Shown: positions 8,101 to 15,743 of the stretch, piece by piece
Layout of the letters: every line of letters begins with the position of its first letter
Numbering within the stretch: the stretch's first letter is position 1
From: an uncultured Gemmatimonadota bacterium
GTDB lineage: Bacteria; Gemmatimonadota; Gemmatimonadetes; Gemmatimonadales; GWC2-71-9
Direction of reading: 5' to 3'
NCBI GenBank assembly: GCA_946479805.1
Contig: CAMLHP010000034.1
Span: 1 to 16,811, forward strand
DNA length: 16,811 nucleotides
Position numbers and translations under genes: made by a program
Notes under the pieces: model-generated
Databases searched by the model: none
Told to the model about the DNA's origin: nothing
The model's input: the letters and a program-made list of their open reading frames with translations, nothing else

Positions 8101-9523
8101 AGGTCACGTTGCGCATGGGGCCGTTGAGCGTACCCACCGCTTCCAGCCGTCCGGGCACCTTCACCGCCGGCGCCATTCGCTCGACCGTCCCGAGGTCGAT
8201 GTTCGACTGCCGGACCCGAACACCGTCGAAGTAGAGACCATCGGGCTGGCGGAACCCGACCACCCCCTGCGCCACCACGGCACTCAGCGGATTGCCCGCC
8301 ACCTCCGAGTCCACAAAATCCCAGTCCACCGCTATCTGCATCCGGTCCAGCCAGCCGGTCCCGGCCAGCGTTCCGCTCACGGTGCCGTAGAAGGGAAGCG
8401 TGTCGGCGTAGGGCCGGGCGTGGTCGAGGTTGAACCGGGTGAGGATCACGTCCATGTCGCGGAAGCCGAGGCCCCGGTCCTTGTCCATTATCGCGACCAG
8501 GTCGCCGGTGACCCGCTCGTTGCCGCGTCCCAGTTCCAGCTGCTGCAGCACGTATTCGGTGCGGCGGCCCGACAGCGACTTGGCCGCCATCACGCCGCTG
8601 CCGGTGAAGTCGGGAAAGTCGGGCGACACCCAGCGAAGGTCCGCCAGGCTCACTCGGGGAGCCTCGAGCTGGAAATCGTAGAGGATTGTGTCCCGCGGCC
8701 AGGTTACCGCGCCACCACCGGCGAACTCGGTTGCGGGAAGTGCGCCGTGCTCGAGGCTGAAGATCGCGCTGTCGCCCCGAAGCCGGACCCTTCCCTCCAG
8801 CTGGGTGATCGTCACGCCCGGGTCGCTCACCCGGGCCGCCAGCGAATCAAGGTCCAGGGTGAAAGGCCGCCCCTCGGGCGACGATATCAGGAGCCGCGAC
8901 AGGAGCGTGGTCAGGTCCTCCAGCGCGATTACCCGGCGATAGCCTTCCGGCGTTTCCTCGATCACCCGGCCCGGCTTGGCCCGCTCGAACGCGAGCGCGC
9001 TGTCGAGCTGGGCCGGGCTCCACTCGGGCCGCGGCCGCCATGGAATGGCTATCCGCAGCGTCGCATCGCGGAGCCGCACGTTGCGGAACACCACCAGTGG
9101 CGGCGGTCCCGTGCGAGGCGCGCCCTGCCCCAGCCGCAGCACGTCGGCGTAGTTCATCCGGCCGTTGTGGTGCTGGATGATGTGGATGGTCGGGCTGTCG
9201 GCCTCGATGCCACTCAGCACGATGTCGCCCCCCAGGAGCCGGGGTATCGAGTACGACACCCGCGCCCGCGGCAACCGCGCCAGCAGCACGCCCTGGGTGT
9301 CGCGCACCACCACGTCCTCCAGCACCAGGCTCGAGATGAACGAGCCCGATATCCGGCCCACCTCTATTGTGCCGTTGACCACCCGGTCCAGCTCGGCCGA
9401 CACCACCCGCGCGAGGAGGTCCCGGCCCGGCGGCGTCAGCGTCATGCTCGTGAGAATTCCCAGCACCGTGGCCACGGTGCCCAGGAGCAGCACGAACAGG
9501 AGGCGCGCCGGGCGGAATTTCAT
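5111..9523 (-). CDS. tamB: TamB-family translocation and assembly module protein
   Basis: A 1470-residue AsmA-like periplasm-spanning protein that pairs with an Omp85 partner in outer-membrane protein assembly or inter-membrane lipid transport. An N-terminal membrane anchor lies at about residues 8-27. It is followed by more than a thousand residues of repetitive beta-rich sequence typical of the groove-shaped AsmA/TamB fold. The C-terminal DUF490/TamB domain covers about 1080-1470, with the hallmark run SVTYFGTPDLNAGLDIEA, then SDPTIQPP and SYLVFG (Tyr at 1324). The protein ends in an aromatic-rich beta segment finishing in Phe. Length is somewhat above E. coli TamB (about 1260). The ATG lies 4 bases after the tamA stop with no clear ribosome binding site, so reinitiation is likely. 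Two Cys in the last 80 residues might pair. Confidence 0.94.
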   Translation of the reverse strand: MKFRPARLLFVLLLGTVATVLGILTSMTLTPPGRDLLARVVSAELDRVVNGTIEVGRISGSFISSLVLEDVVVRDTQGVLLARLPRARVSYSIPRLLGGDIVLSGIEADSPTIHIIQHHNGRMNYADVLRLGQGAPRTGPPPLVVFRNVRLRDATLRIAIPWRPRPEWSPAQLDSALAFERAKPGRVIEETPEGYRRVIALEDLTTLLSRLLISSPEGRPFTLDLDSLAARVSDPGVTITQLEGRVRLRGDSAIFSLEHGALPATEFAGGGAVTWPRDTILYDFQLEAPRVSLADLRWVSPDFPDFTGSGVMAAKSLSGRRTEYVLQQLELGRGNERVTGDLVAIMDKDRGLGFRDMDVILTRFNLDHARPYADTLPFYGTVSGTLAGTGWLDRMQIAVDWDFVDSEVAGNPLSAVVAQGVVGFRQPDGLYFDGVRVRQSNIDLGTVERMAPAVKVPGRLEAVGTLNGPMRNVTFVGSARHHDGDRPVSAFTGRVRLDTRGEVLGVDMDVALEPLEFEGIRRGFPGLATTGAVRGRLAMNGTLEEMQVDADLTGDIGTIRASGGMTMMPPRWGADALAVQFTGLDLQALQGKGVRTRLNGRALATGTIDSINAPEGSLELVLRQSAVREWTIDTLFARAAVADSIIAVDTLYTEWEGARAGGSGTLGWAAPHGGQMSFRLAADSLVAFDSLLLALTGDTRDTSRHWERPLTGIATGALALSGNLDSLAVVGSFDARDVAFQGYRAPRLWGSFGSAGGDGGRVQLEARADSFFVQTDTVGTPWNFDSLGLALDGTMDSVSWTAGTTVGTGPRFDGAGWFRMGDSKMLGIDSLRADLDPSVWRLLRPTTFVLSDSAPLLDTTIVSALDRSGELRVAGRLPFDGPGDMTIDAFGVDLKTLYAIAGHDPGSVAGRLGGSFNLGGTAAEPTFTGNAQLDGLSIGDSHLPYLEGVFNYADRRLNADIFLWRTGNRVMTLQAAVPYYLGAGEMENRRLEGPVSIRALGDSVDLAIIEPFVPSVDRVTGFLDADVTVGGTWSEPALSGALTVQDGGMVVRGLNVEWEAMQGTARFVGDSVLVENLRVTSGEGALGANGVVKLADLSRPMLNLDLVARNFEAIKQRDFLDLTASGRFRLTGPFFGATLTGSGTANDGVLYFADLISKQVIDLEDPTHLDLVDTLAIRRQRLGAGIQNQFVEELRVEDFNLQLGSDFWLRSSEANIKLAGEVRANKVRREYRMDGVLEAGPGVYTLKIGPVSRDFDVQRGSVTYFGTPDLNAGLDIEAQHVVHSGSQDIPVIARITGTLLRPELELRSDPTIQPPLPEVDLVSYLVFGVPSSQVSLDRQQAISSLTSIVTATVSSDIERAIVSDLGIPVDLLEIRPVLAGGVSGGNALQLAAGWQVGRDLFLRLNAGVCSSAIGGTSSVGFGASLDYRLTRSWRLQTSFEPTYSDCRILNQFQPTNTYQIGFDILWENEF

Positions 9524-9527
9524 GGCG

Positions 9528-11690
9528 CTAGAAGGGCTGGCCCACTGCGAAGTGGAAGGTCAGGGCATCACGATCCTCGAGCCGGTAGGGAGTCCGGGTG
9601 GGATCCGCCGTCAGCTGGCCGTTCGGCTCGACGATGAAGAACTGGCCTTCCTGCAGTCCCATCGGGTTGTAGCCCACATCGAATCGGGCCGGCCCCAGCG
9701 GAGTGGATACCCGGATCCCCACGCCCGGCGTGACCCTGAGGTCCACCGCGGTCGCGCCCCGCTGCCACACCCCGCCCACGTCCACAAACGCCGCCAGCCG
9801 GAGCCGCTCGCTGAACACCGGCGAGGGAATCCGAAGCTCGAGGTTCGCCACTGCCATGGTGTTGCCCCCGGTGGCCGCTATCTGGACCTTGTCGGGATCG
9901 AGCGGCGCGCCCTCGAGGTCCATCGAGTCCACATGCCCCCGGGTGGCGTAGTAGATGACCGGGCCCAGCTGGTTCCGCTGGTAGCCCCGCACGTCGTTGG
10001 GGCCGCCGCCGTAGAACCGCTGCTCCGGCGGCACGTAGGCCACGTCGCTTCCCTCGAGCCTGACCGGCGAGAACGTCATCCCGCCTCGCACCCGCCAGCT
10101 CAGGACCACGTCGCGCACGATCGGGCGGTACCATGCGTAGTCGGCCAGCACCCGGGCGAACTGCTGCTCGGACGACGACCCGATGTAGCGCGATGCCAGC
10201 GTGATTTCGGTGGTGGCGACATAGCCCCGGGTGGGATCGACCGGATTGTTGGCGCGGGGGATTGTCGCCGTGGCACTCAGCGTCGCGAGCCGCTGGGTCC
10301 GGCTCAGGAACTCGACGTCCACCGGATCGCAGCTGTTGAAGAAGGCGCAGAAGCTGAAGGGCGACGCCACCGTCCGGCCGAAGAGCATGGTGTAGGTGAG
10401 CGCCACCGGCAGTCGCCGCACCGGGGTTTCCCGGGTGATGCCGACGCTCGCGCCGATTTCCCGCCGGCGGTACACCTTGAACTCCGACCGGCGCTCCAGG
10501 AACCCCGTCATCACCAGCGTGTTGTTGGGCGACAGGAACGCCGGGCGCCGCAGCGCCGTGGTGATGCCGTAGTTGAGGAGGCTGGAGCCGATGGTGTCGT
10601 CCGCGATGGGGCTGCAGAGACTTTCCTCCAGCCCCCAGTCGAGCGGCCGCCCCACGCCCACCTTGGACACCCGGCCGGTGATGTCGAGGATCCGGCCGCC
10701 CCCGAGAAAGTCGCGGAAGGTGATGCCGGCGCTGCTCCGGAGGCAGTCGTTGCTGCCGTATCCCACGCTGGCGCGCGCCCGCCTCGGCGGGCTCTCCGTG
10801 ACCTGCACCCTGAGCGGCACCCGCTCATCACCCGGCACGAACCGGCTGGTGTCCAGCTGCACTGACGCCAGCCGGAAGAGGTTGGCCGCGTACAGGTTTC
10901 TCTGGCTCTGGAAGAGGTCGTTGTCGGAGTACCACTCGCCCGGACGAGCGGTGAGGAGGCTGACCACCGTCGAGGAGTCGACCCGGTTCTCGCCGTCCAC
11001 CGACACGCCGCCGATCAGGGCCCGAACGCCCGGGATCGCATCGAGCGTAACCCGGGCCTCGAGCTCCGAGGTGCGGACCACGTAGCCCACCAGCACATCG
11101 GCCGTGGGATAGCCCCGGTTGCGGAGCCGCTGGCCGATGGTGTCCGCCGAGGCTTGCATCACCGAGCGGTTGAAGATGTCGCCCTCCACCAGCGGCAGGT
11201 CGAGCTCCAGCCCCTCCCGCACATCGGGCGCAAGGGTGTCGAGCCCGCCAATCGAAAGCTCGACCACCCGGATTGGCTCGCCTTCGACGATATTGAAGGT
11301 GATGAAGACGTCTTCCGCGGTGCGTTCGACCAGCGTGTCCACCTGGACCGAGGGAAACCCGCTCCGCTTGTAGAGCACCTCGATCCTGAGGACGTCCTCC
11401 TCGAAGTCGCGCTGGTTGAAGTAGCGCTTGGCGCCGAGACCCATCCAGCGCAGGAGCCCGGAGCGGGCGAAGAGCGCCGACTTGGTGGTCTCGATGCTGG
11501 CTTCGAGCAGCTGGGAGGAAATGTTGTCGTTGCCGGAGAAGTCCAGCTGGCGCACCACCAGTGCGTCGGTGCGGTCCTGCGCGGTGAGGGCCGGAAGGAG
11601 CCCGGCCTGCAGCGCACAGGCAAGCACCAGTGCCCGGCCCAACATTCGGGGCACCCGTCTCCGAGGCAACTGTCCAAAAAGCAAACGCAT
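9528..11690 (-). CDS. tamA: Omp85-family outer membrane protein, TamA-like (three POTRA domains)
   Basis: An Omp85 (BamA/TamA) outer-membrane assembly protein of about 720 residues. The signal peptide has an Arg-rich start, hydrophobic core at about 18-33 and likely cleavage after ALTA, before QD (about residue 37/38). Three POTRA-like units follow at about 43-130, 130-210 and 215-300. The 16-strand barrel makes up the rest, with the conserved loop-6 motif VRGY at 567-570 (GGGPNDVRGY) and a C-terminal beta signal ending FAVGQPF. Three POTRAs and an adjacent tamB favour TamA over BamA, which usually has five. Two adjacent ATGs at 11693 and 11690 follow GGGGAG; the second has the better spacing. 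A TTG at 11711 is less likely. It is the first gene of the long minus-strand run. Confidence 0.92.
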   Translation of the reverse strand: MRLLFGQLPRRRVPRMLGRALVLACALQAGLLPALTAQDRTDALVVRQLDFSGNDNISSQLLEASIETTKSALFARSGLLRWMGLGAKRYFNQRDFEEDVLRIEVLYKRSGFPSVQVDTLVERTAEDVFITFNIVEGEPIRVVELSIGGLDTLAPDVREGLELDLPLVEGDIFNRSVMQASADTIGQRLRNRGYPTADVLVGYVVRTSELEARVTLDAIPGVRALIGGVSVDGENRVDSSTVVSLLTARPGEWYSDNDLFQSQRNLYAANLFRLASVQLDTSRFVPGDERVPLRVQVTESPPRRARASVGYGSNDCLRSSAGITFRDFLGGGRILDITGRVSKVGVGRPLDWGLEESLCSPIADDTIGSSLLNYGITTALRRPAFLSPNNTLVMTGFLERRSEFKVYRRREIGASVGITRETPVRRLPVALTYTMLFGRTVASPFSFCAFFNSCDPVDVEFLSRTQRLATLSATATIPRANNPVDPTRGYVATTEITLASRYIGSSSEQQFARVLADYAWYRPIVRDVVLSWRVRGGMTFSPVRLEGSDVAYVPPEQRFYGGGPNDVRGYQRNQLGPVIYYATRGHVDSMDLEGAPLDPDKVQIAATGGNTMAVANLELRIPSPVFSERLRLAAFVDVGGVWQRGATAVDLRVTPGVGIRVSTPLGPARFDVGYNPMGLQEGQFFIVEPNGQLTADPTRTPYRLEDRDALTFHFAVGQPF

Positions 11691-11694
11691 CATG

Positions 11695-11700
11695 CTCCCC
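11695..11700 (-). promoter_or_regulatory. Ribosome binding site of tamA
   Basis: GGGGAG on the minus strand lies 1 base before the ATG at 11693 and 4 bases before the ATG at 11690. The spacing favours the second ATG as the start. Confidence 0.5.
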
Positions 11701-11729
11701 GCGGCGGGCAATCGCCCCGCGATTCCTCG

Positions 11730-11758
11730 TTGACGAGCCGTTCTAAGGCCCGTAGTTT
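11730..11758 (+). promoter_or_regulatory. Candidate promoter for the solute-binding protein unit
   Basis: TTGACG (11730-11735) and TAGTTT (11753-11758) are spaced 17 bases, about 42 bases before the ATG at 11801. The -10 is weak. It overlaps the -10 of the opposing tamA promoter, so the two would compete for polymerase if both are real. Confidence 0.35.
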
Positions 11759-11782
11759 GAGCACCTTACGCCTGACTGTCAA
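11754..11782 (-). promoter_or_regulatory. Candidate promoter for the tamA-tamB run
   Basis: A perfect TTGACA -35 box (11782-11777) is followed after 17 bases by a weak -10, CAAACT (11759-11754). It sits about 60 bases before the tamA start in the only substantial upstream space available. The -10 matches the consensus at only three positions, so the call rests mainly on the -35 and the location. Confidence 0.4.
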
Positions 11783-11791
11783 CTTTTTGAC
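11777..11791. promoter_or_regulatory. Possible operator: GTCAA/TTGAC inverted repeat
   Basis: Arms GTCAA (11778-11782) and TTGAC (11787-11791) are separated by four bases, and the left arm lies within the tamA -35 box. A third TTGAC copy starts at 11730, and the 8-base string TTGACGAG occurs twice (11730 and 11787). The arms are short, so chance cannot be excluded. Confidence 0.25.
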
Positions 11792-11800
11792 GAGTCCATC

Positions 11801-13330
11801 ATGCGCCGTTTTGCAATTCTGCTGGTTCTGGTCGCCGCCTGCGCCGATGCCGGCCGGGACTCGGGGACACTGAGCTACTACCTGACCGCCGACCCGGTCA
11901 CCCTCGACCCGGCCCTGTCTACCGACGTCCAGTCGGGCGAGATGATCACCATGCTGTTCGACAACCTCGTACGGTTCGACGTCGAAGCAACGCTGGTGCC
12001 GGGCGTGGCGAGCCGCTGGGAAGTGGACTCCACCGCCACGGTGTACACTTTTCACCTCAGGCCCGGCGTCACTTTCCACGATGGCCGCCCGCTGACGGCG
12101 AAGGACGTGGAGGCCTCCATCCTCAGGGCCCTCGCTCCGGGCTCACGCGGGAGGCACTGGCCGCTCCAGCCCATCCAGGGGGCGCTCGACTACGCCGAAG
12201 GCAGAGCCAGCGGCATCAGTGGGCTCGAGGTTCCGGACGACTCCACCGTGATCTTCACCCTCCGCGAGCCGCTCAACATCTTCCCCAAGTTCCTCGCGAT
12301 GCCGGTGGCGGCCATTGTCCCGACTCCCACGGCCGATGACTTCTCGGGCAACCCCATTGGCAGCGGGCCGTGGAAGTTCGTCAGCTGGCAGCACGACAAC
12401 GTCCTGCTCTTCGCCGCCAACGACAGTTACTGGGGAGGCCGGCCCCAGAGTGACTCGATCAGGGTGCGGATCATCCCCGAAGCCTCGACCCAGGCCGCCG
12501 AGTTCGAGACCGGACAGCTGAGCGTGGTGGAAATCCCCTTCAGCGAAACCCAGCGGTGGGAGCAGGAGCATGGGGAACTGCTCCAGCGGCGGGCGGCGCT
12601 CAGGGACTTCTACATCGCGATCAACACCACCCGCGGCCCCCTCGCCGATGTCCGGGTCCGCCGCGCCCTCAATCACGCAGTCAACGTCGAGACCATTCTC
12701 TCCACCATCATGGCCGGACGGGGCGTTCGGGCGGCCGGTGCCATTCCCCCAGGGGTGATGGGCCACGACCAGTCCCGCGTGCCCTACACCTACGATCCCG
12801 ACCTGGCCCGGCGGCTGCTGGCCGAGGCCGGCTACCCCAACGGCTTTCCACTCCAGCTCTGGCGCTCGCAGCGGACCGAGATCGCCCGCGTATCCCAGGC
12901 GGTGCAGCAGGCGCTGGGTGCGGTGGGCATCAAAGTGGAGATCCTCGAGCGCGACGCCACCAGCGTTCGCGCCGCGGTCAGGAACGGCGAGACCGACCTT
13001 TTCATCGGTGACTGGTACGCCGACTACCCCGATCCCGAGAACTTCACCTGGCCCCTGTTCCACTCCCGGAACCACGGCCCCGGCGGCAACTACGCTTTCC
13101 TCAGCGATTCAGTTCTCGACCGGATGATCGTCGAGCTCCGCACCACCACCGACGAGGTGCGGAAGCAGGAGCTTGCTCGCGAGGTGGATCAGCGGGTCTT
13201 CGACCTGGCGCCCTGGATCTTCCTCTGGTTCCCGGAAGACATGTGGGCCACCCAGCCGGACCTGAGCGGCTGGCGCATCCCGGCCGTGTTCACCGGACAG
13301 CGCTGGACCGAGGCGGTCATCGAAAAGTGA
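11801..13330 (+). CDS. ABC transporter solute-binding lipoprotein, family 5 (oligopeptide/dipeptide type)
   Basis: A 509-residue extracytoplasmic binding protein for peptides, muropeptides or a similar ligand. The N-terminus is a short lipoprotein signal ending in the lipobox VAAC, so Cys14 is lipidated and the protein is membrane-tethered. Family 5 features follow: TLDPALSTD near residues 34-42, LFDNLVRFD, YTFHLRPGVTFHDGRPLTAKDV (about 84-105), GSGPWKF, and a C-terminal half with DLARRLLAEAGYPNG and WYADYPDPENF. Length is usual for OppA/DppA. The ATG at 11801 starts at the signal peptide; no strong ribosome binding site is seen. It overlaps the permease gene by GTGA. The ligand cannot be told from sequence; the neighbour dacB makes peptidoglycan peptides a reasonable guess. 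Confidence 0.93.
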   Translation: MRRFAILLVLVAACADAGRDSGTLSYYLTADPVTLDPALSTDVQSGEMITMLFDNLVRFDVEATLVPGVASRWEVDSTATVYTFHLRPGVTFHDGRPLTAKDVEASILRALAPGSRGRHWPLQPIQGALDYAEGRASGISGLEVPDDSTVIFTLREPLNIFPKFLAMPVAAIVPTPTADDFSGNPIGSGPWKFVSWQHDNVLLFAANDSYWGGRPQSDSIRVRIIPEASTQAAEFETGQLSVVEIPFSETQRWEQEHGELLQRRAALRDFYIAINTTRGPLADVRVRRALNHAVNVETILSTIMAGRGVRAAGAIPPGVMGHDQSRVPYTYDPDLARRLLAEAGYPNGFPLQLWRSQRTEIARVSQAVQQALGAVGIKVEILERDATSVRAAVRNGETDLFIGDWYADYPDPENFTWPLFHSRNHGPGGNYAFLSDSVLDRMIVELRTTTDEVRKQELAREVDQRVFDLAPWIFLWFPEDMWATQPDLSGWRIPAVFTGQRWTEAVIEK

Positions 13331-14247
13331 AGCGCTTCGTCGCGCTCCGGCTGGCGCTGATGGTGCCCACGCTGCTGGGCGTCCTGATAGTCACCTTCCT
13401 GCTGCTGTATGTGGCCCCGGGCGATCCGGTACAGGCCATGATCGGCGAGCGCGCCGACCAGGCCACCATCGACCGGCTCCGTGCCGAGCTCAGGCTCGAC
13501 GACCCGCTTCCGGTGCAGTTCGGCCGCTACGTCTCCAGCGTGGTTCAGGGCGACCTCGGCACCAGCTACATCACCGGCCGCCCCATCTCGGCGGACCTGA
13601 TGGACCGCTTCCCCGCCACGCTCAAGCTGGCTGCCAGCGCGATGCTCTTCGCTGCGCTCCTCGGCGTCTCGATCGGAGTCTACAGCGCCTGGCGCCCGGG
13701 ATCGTGGGGCGACAGGATCTCGGCGCTCATCGCCTACGCTGGCGTTTCGTTCCCGGTGTACTGGGTGGGCCTGCTATTGATTCTCCTGTTCGCGGTCATG
13801 CTGCGGTGGTTTCCCGCCTCGGGATACGGCGGCGTCGCCTTCCTGGTGCTGCCCGCAATAACGCTGGGCATGCGCTCGGTGGCGTTCCTTTCGCGAATGA
13901 CCCGCGCCGCCATGCAGGACGTGCTGCGGAGCGACTTCATCCGCACCGCCCGCGCCAAGGGACTGGGCGAGATGCCCGTGGTGCTATCTCACGGGCTCCG
14001 GAATGCGCTGATACCCATCGTCACGGTGCTGGGACTCGACTTCGGCAGCTATCTCACCGGATCAATCCTCACGGAAACGATCTTCAGCTGGCCCGGCGTG
14101 GGACGCTACGTCCTCACCGCCATCGAGAAGCGCGACCTGCCCGCGGTTCAGGGCAGCATACTGTTCCTGAGTTTCATCTTCGTCCTCGTGAACCTGGTGA
14201 CCGATCTTGTCTATGCGAAAGTGGACCCGCGTGTTGCGTACGATTAA
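13327..14247 (+). CDS. ABC transporter permease, DppB/OppB type
   Basis: An inner-membrane permease of 306 residues with about six membrane segments, the first at about residues 8-30 (LMVPTLLGVLIVTFLLLYVAPGDP, including the conserved APGDP after it). The cytoplasmic EAA-type coupling loop, which docks on the ATPase, is at about 205-232 (RTARAKGLGE, then HGLRNALIP). The C-terminus (DLVYAKVDPRVAY) is the normal DppB ending, so the gene is complete. The start is the GTG at 13327, overlapping the binding-protein stop as GTGA. DppB normally pairs with DppC and with DppD/DppF ATPases, but none follows; the next gene is dacB. Partners must be encoded elsewhere, or this permease works as a homodimer. 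Confidence 0.94.
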   Translation: MKRFVALRLALMVPTLLGVLIVTFLLLYVAPGDPVQAMIGERADQATIDRLRAELRLDDPLPVQFGRYVSSVVQGDLGTSYITGRPISADLMDRFPATLKLAASAMLFAALLGVSIGVYSAWRPGSWGDRISALIAYAGVSFPVYWVGLLLILLFAVMLRWFPASGYGGVAFLVLPAITLGMRSVAFLSRMTRAAMQDVLRSDFIRTARAKGLGEMPVVLSHGLRNALIPIVTVLGLDFGSYLTGSILTETIFSWPGVGRYVLTAIEKRDLPAVQGSILFLSFIFVLVNLVTDLVYAKVDPRVAYD

Positions 14248-15715
14248 CGCCCTGACCGCCTTGACCGCCCTCACCACCCCACTCCAGGCCCAGTCACTCG
14301 CCCGGAGCATGGACGCCCTCCTCGACCGCGCTCCCTTCCAGTCTTCCATCTGGGGAGTGGCCGTCGTGGACGAGAATGGCCGCCTGGTCTATGGCAGGAA
14401 CGCCGACCGGATGTTCGTGCCCGCCAGCAACACCAAGCTGGTGGTGACGACCGTGGCCGCTGCGCTGCTTCCGCCCGACTTCACCGTGAAGACCAGCGTC
14501 TACGGCACCGGCCCGGTGGTGGACGGAGTGCTGCGGGGAGACCTCGTGCTCTACGGCCGGGGCGATCCCGCGTTCGGGGTCCGCTGCTACGCCATCGACA
14601 CCACCGGCACCGACGCGTGCGACACCGACCCGGCCGAGAACATCCGGGTGCTGGTGGAAGGGCTCAAGGCCCGCGGCATCCATACGGTCACTGGCGCTGT
14701 CGTGGGCGACGGCAGCTACTTCGAGCCCCAGATGGTCCACTCCGGGTGGGACGTCTACGATACCTATTGGTGGTATGCCGCGCCGGTCACCGGCCTCGCG
14801 CTCAACGACAACAGCGTGGACGTCCACTGGGAGCCGGGCGACGCAGTGGGCGCCCCTGCCAGGCTCACCCTCTGGCCCGAGTACCACGGACTCCAGTTCG
14901 AGAACCGCACCAGCACCGCGCCGACCGGTGGCGTCACCGACGTGGACAACCGGATGTGGCGGACGCCGGGCACCCACCATGCGTGGGCCGAGGGCACGGT
15001 AGCGCTGGGACACCGGGGCGGCACCGACTACTTCGCGATGTGGGACCCCAATCGCTACGCCGCGCTGGGACTCCGCGCCATTCTCGCCGAGGAAGGGATC
15101 GCCGTGGGCGGCGAGACCCGTTCCACCACCGACTCGCTGGCCTACGCCTCGGCTCGCCTGACGCCACCGCTTGCCGAAGTCACCAGCCGCCCGCTCAGCG
15201 ACTGGATCTTCCCCATCCTCAATACCAGCCAGAATCTCTATGCCGAGATGCTGCTCAAGCAGCTGGGGCGCCAGTTCGGGGGCGAGGGATCGTGGAGCGC
15301 GGGGATCGAAGTGGAGCGGAGGTTCCTCATCGATTCCATGGGCGTGGACTCGATGCAGTTCTCGTTGCGGGACGGCTCCGGCCTCGCGGCCGACAACCTG
15401 GTGAGCCCGATGGCATTCACCCGGATACTGCGGTACATCCGCCGGCATCCCCACTACGAGGCCTGGGCGGCGGGACTGCCGCGGAGCGGCCAGCGCGGCT
15501 CGCTCCGATCCCGCTTCATCGGCACCGAACTGGAGGGCAAGGTCTCCGCCAAGACCGGCAGCATCTCGCGGACCCACACCCTGTCAGGCTACATCGATCG
15601 CGGAAATGGGAAGTACTGGACCTTCTCGGTGATGGCGAATCACCACGCGAGGCCGGGACGCGAAGCGCTTGCGAGGATTGACGAGGTGGTGCGTCTTGCG
15701 GCTGGGGGACGGTAG
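14213..15715 (+). CDS. dacB: D-alanyl-D-alanine carboxypeptidase/endopeptidase, PBP4 (DacB) class C
   Basis: A periplasmic serine peptidase of 500 residues that removes the terminal D-Ala of peptidoglycan stems and/or cuts D-Ala-mDAP cross-links. The signal peptide has a basic start (MRKWTRVLR), an Ala/Leu/Thr core and likely cleavage after LQA at residue 26. All penicillin-binding motifs are present: SNTK at 72-75, with Ser72 as nucleophile; SQN at 339-341; KTG at 447-449. The long stretch between the first two motifs is the inserted domain typical of PBP4. It contains a loop with Cys125 and Cys136 that may form a disulfide. The ATG at 14213 overlaps the permease end by 35 bases; a GTG at 14231 would also leave a signal peptide. 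It ends 28 bases from the converging reductase gene, with no clear terminator between. Confidence 0.95.
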   Translation: MRKWTRVLRTINALTALTALTTPLQAQSLARSMDALLDRAPFQSSIWGVAVVDENGRLVYGRNADRMFVPASNTKLVVTTVAAALLPPDFTVKTSVYGTGPVVDGVLRGDLVLYGRGDPAFGVRCYAIDTTGTDACDTDPAENIRVLVEGLKARGIHTVTGAVVGDGSYFEPQMVHSGWDVYDTYWWYAAPVTGLALNDNSVDVHWEPGDAVGAPARLTLWPEYHGLQFENRTSTAPTGGVTDVDNRMWRTPGTHHAWAEGTVALGHRGGTDYFAMWDPNRYAALGLRAILAEEGIAVGGETRSTTDSLAYASARLTPPLAEVTSRPLSDWIFPILNTSQNLYAEMLLKQLGRQFGGEGSWSAGIEVERRFLIDSMGVDSMQFSLRDGSGLAADNLVSPMAFTRILRYIRRHPHYEAWAAGLPRSGQRGSLRSRFIGTELEGKVSAKTGSISRTHTLSGYIDRGNGKYWTFSVMANHHARPGREALARIDEVVRLAAGGR

Positions 15716-15743
15716 CCCGGAAAAGGCGCGAACCCGGTCGCTG

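Noticed and set aside
7409..9637. A 742-codon plus-strand open frame opposite tamB
   Set aside because: It lies antisense to a clear TamB and its translation is rich in Arg, His, Pro and Gly with no recognisable domain. Long antisense frames are expected at this GC content.
9165..10865. A 566-codon plus-strand open frame opposite tamB and tamA
   Set aside because: It spans the junction of two well-supported minus-strand genes and has shadow-type composition.
14294..15577. 427-codon minus-strand open frame opposite dacB
   Set aside because: dacB has all three penicillin-binding motifs on the plus strand; the opposite frame has no recognisable features.
15716..15743. Possible terminator between dacB and the reductase gene
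   Set aside because: Only a 4-base CCGG/CCGG pairing is visible and there is no T-run on either strand, so it is not a supported terminator.
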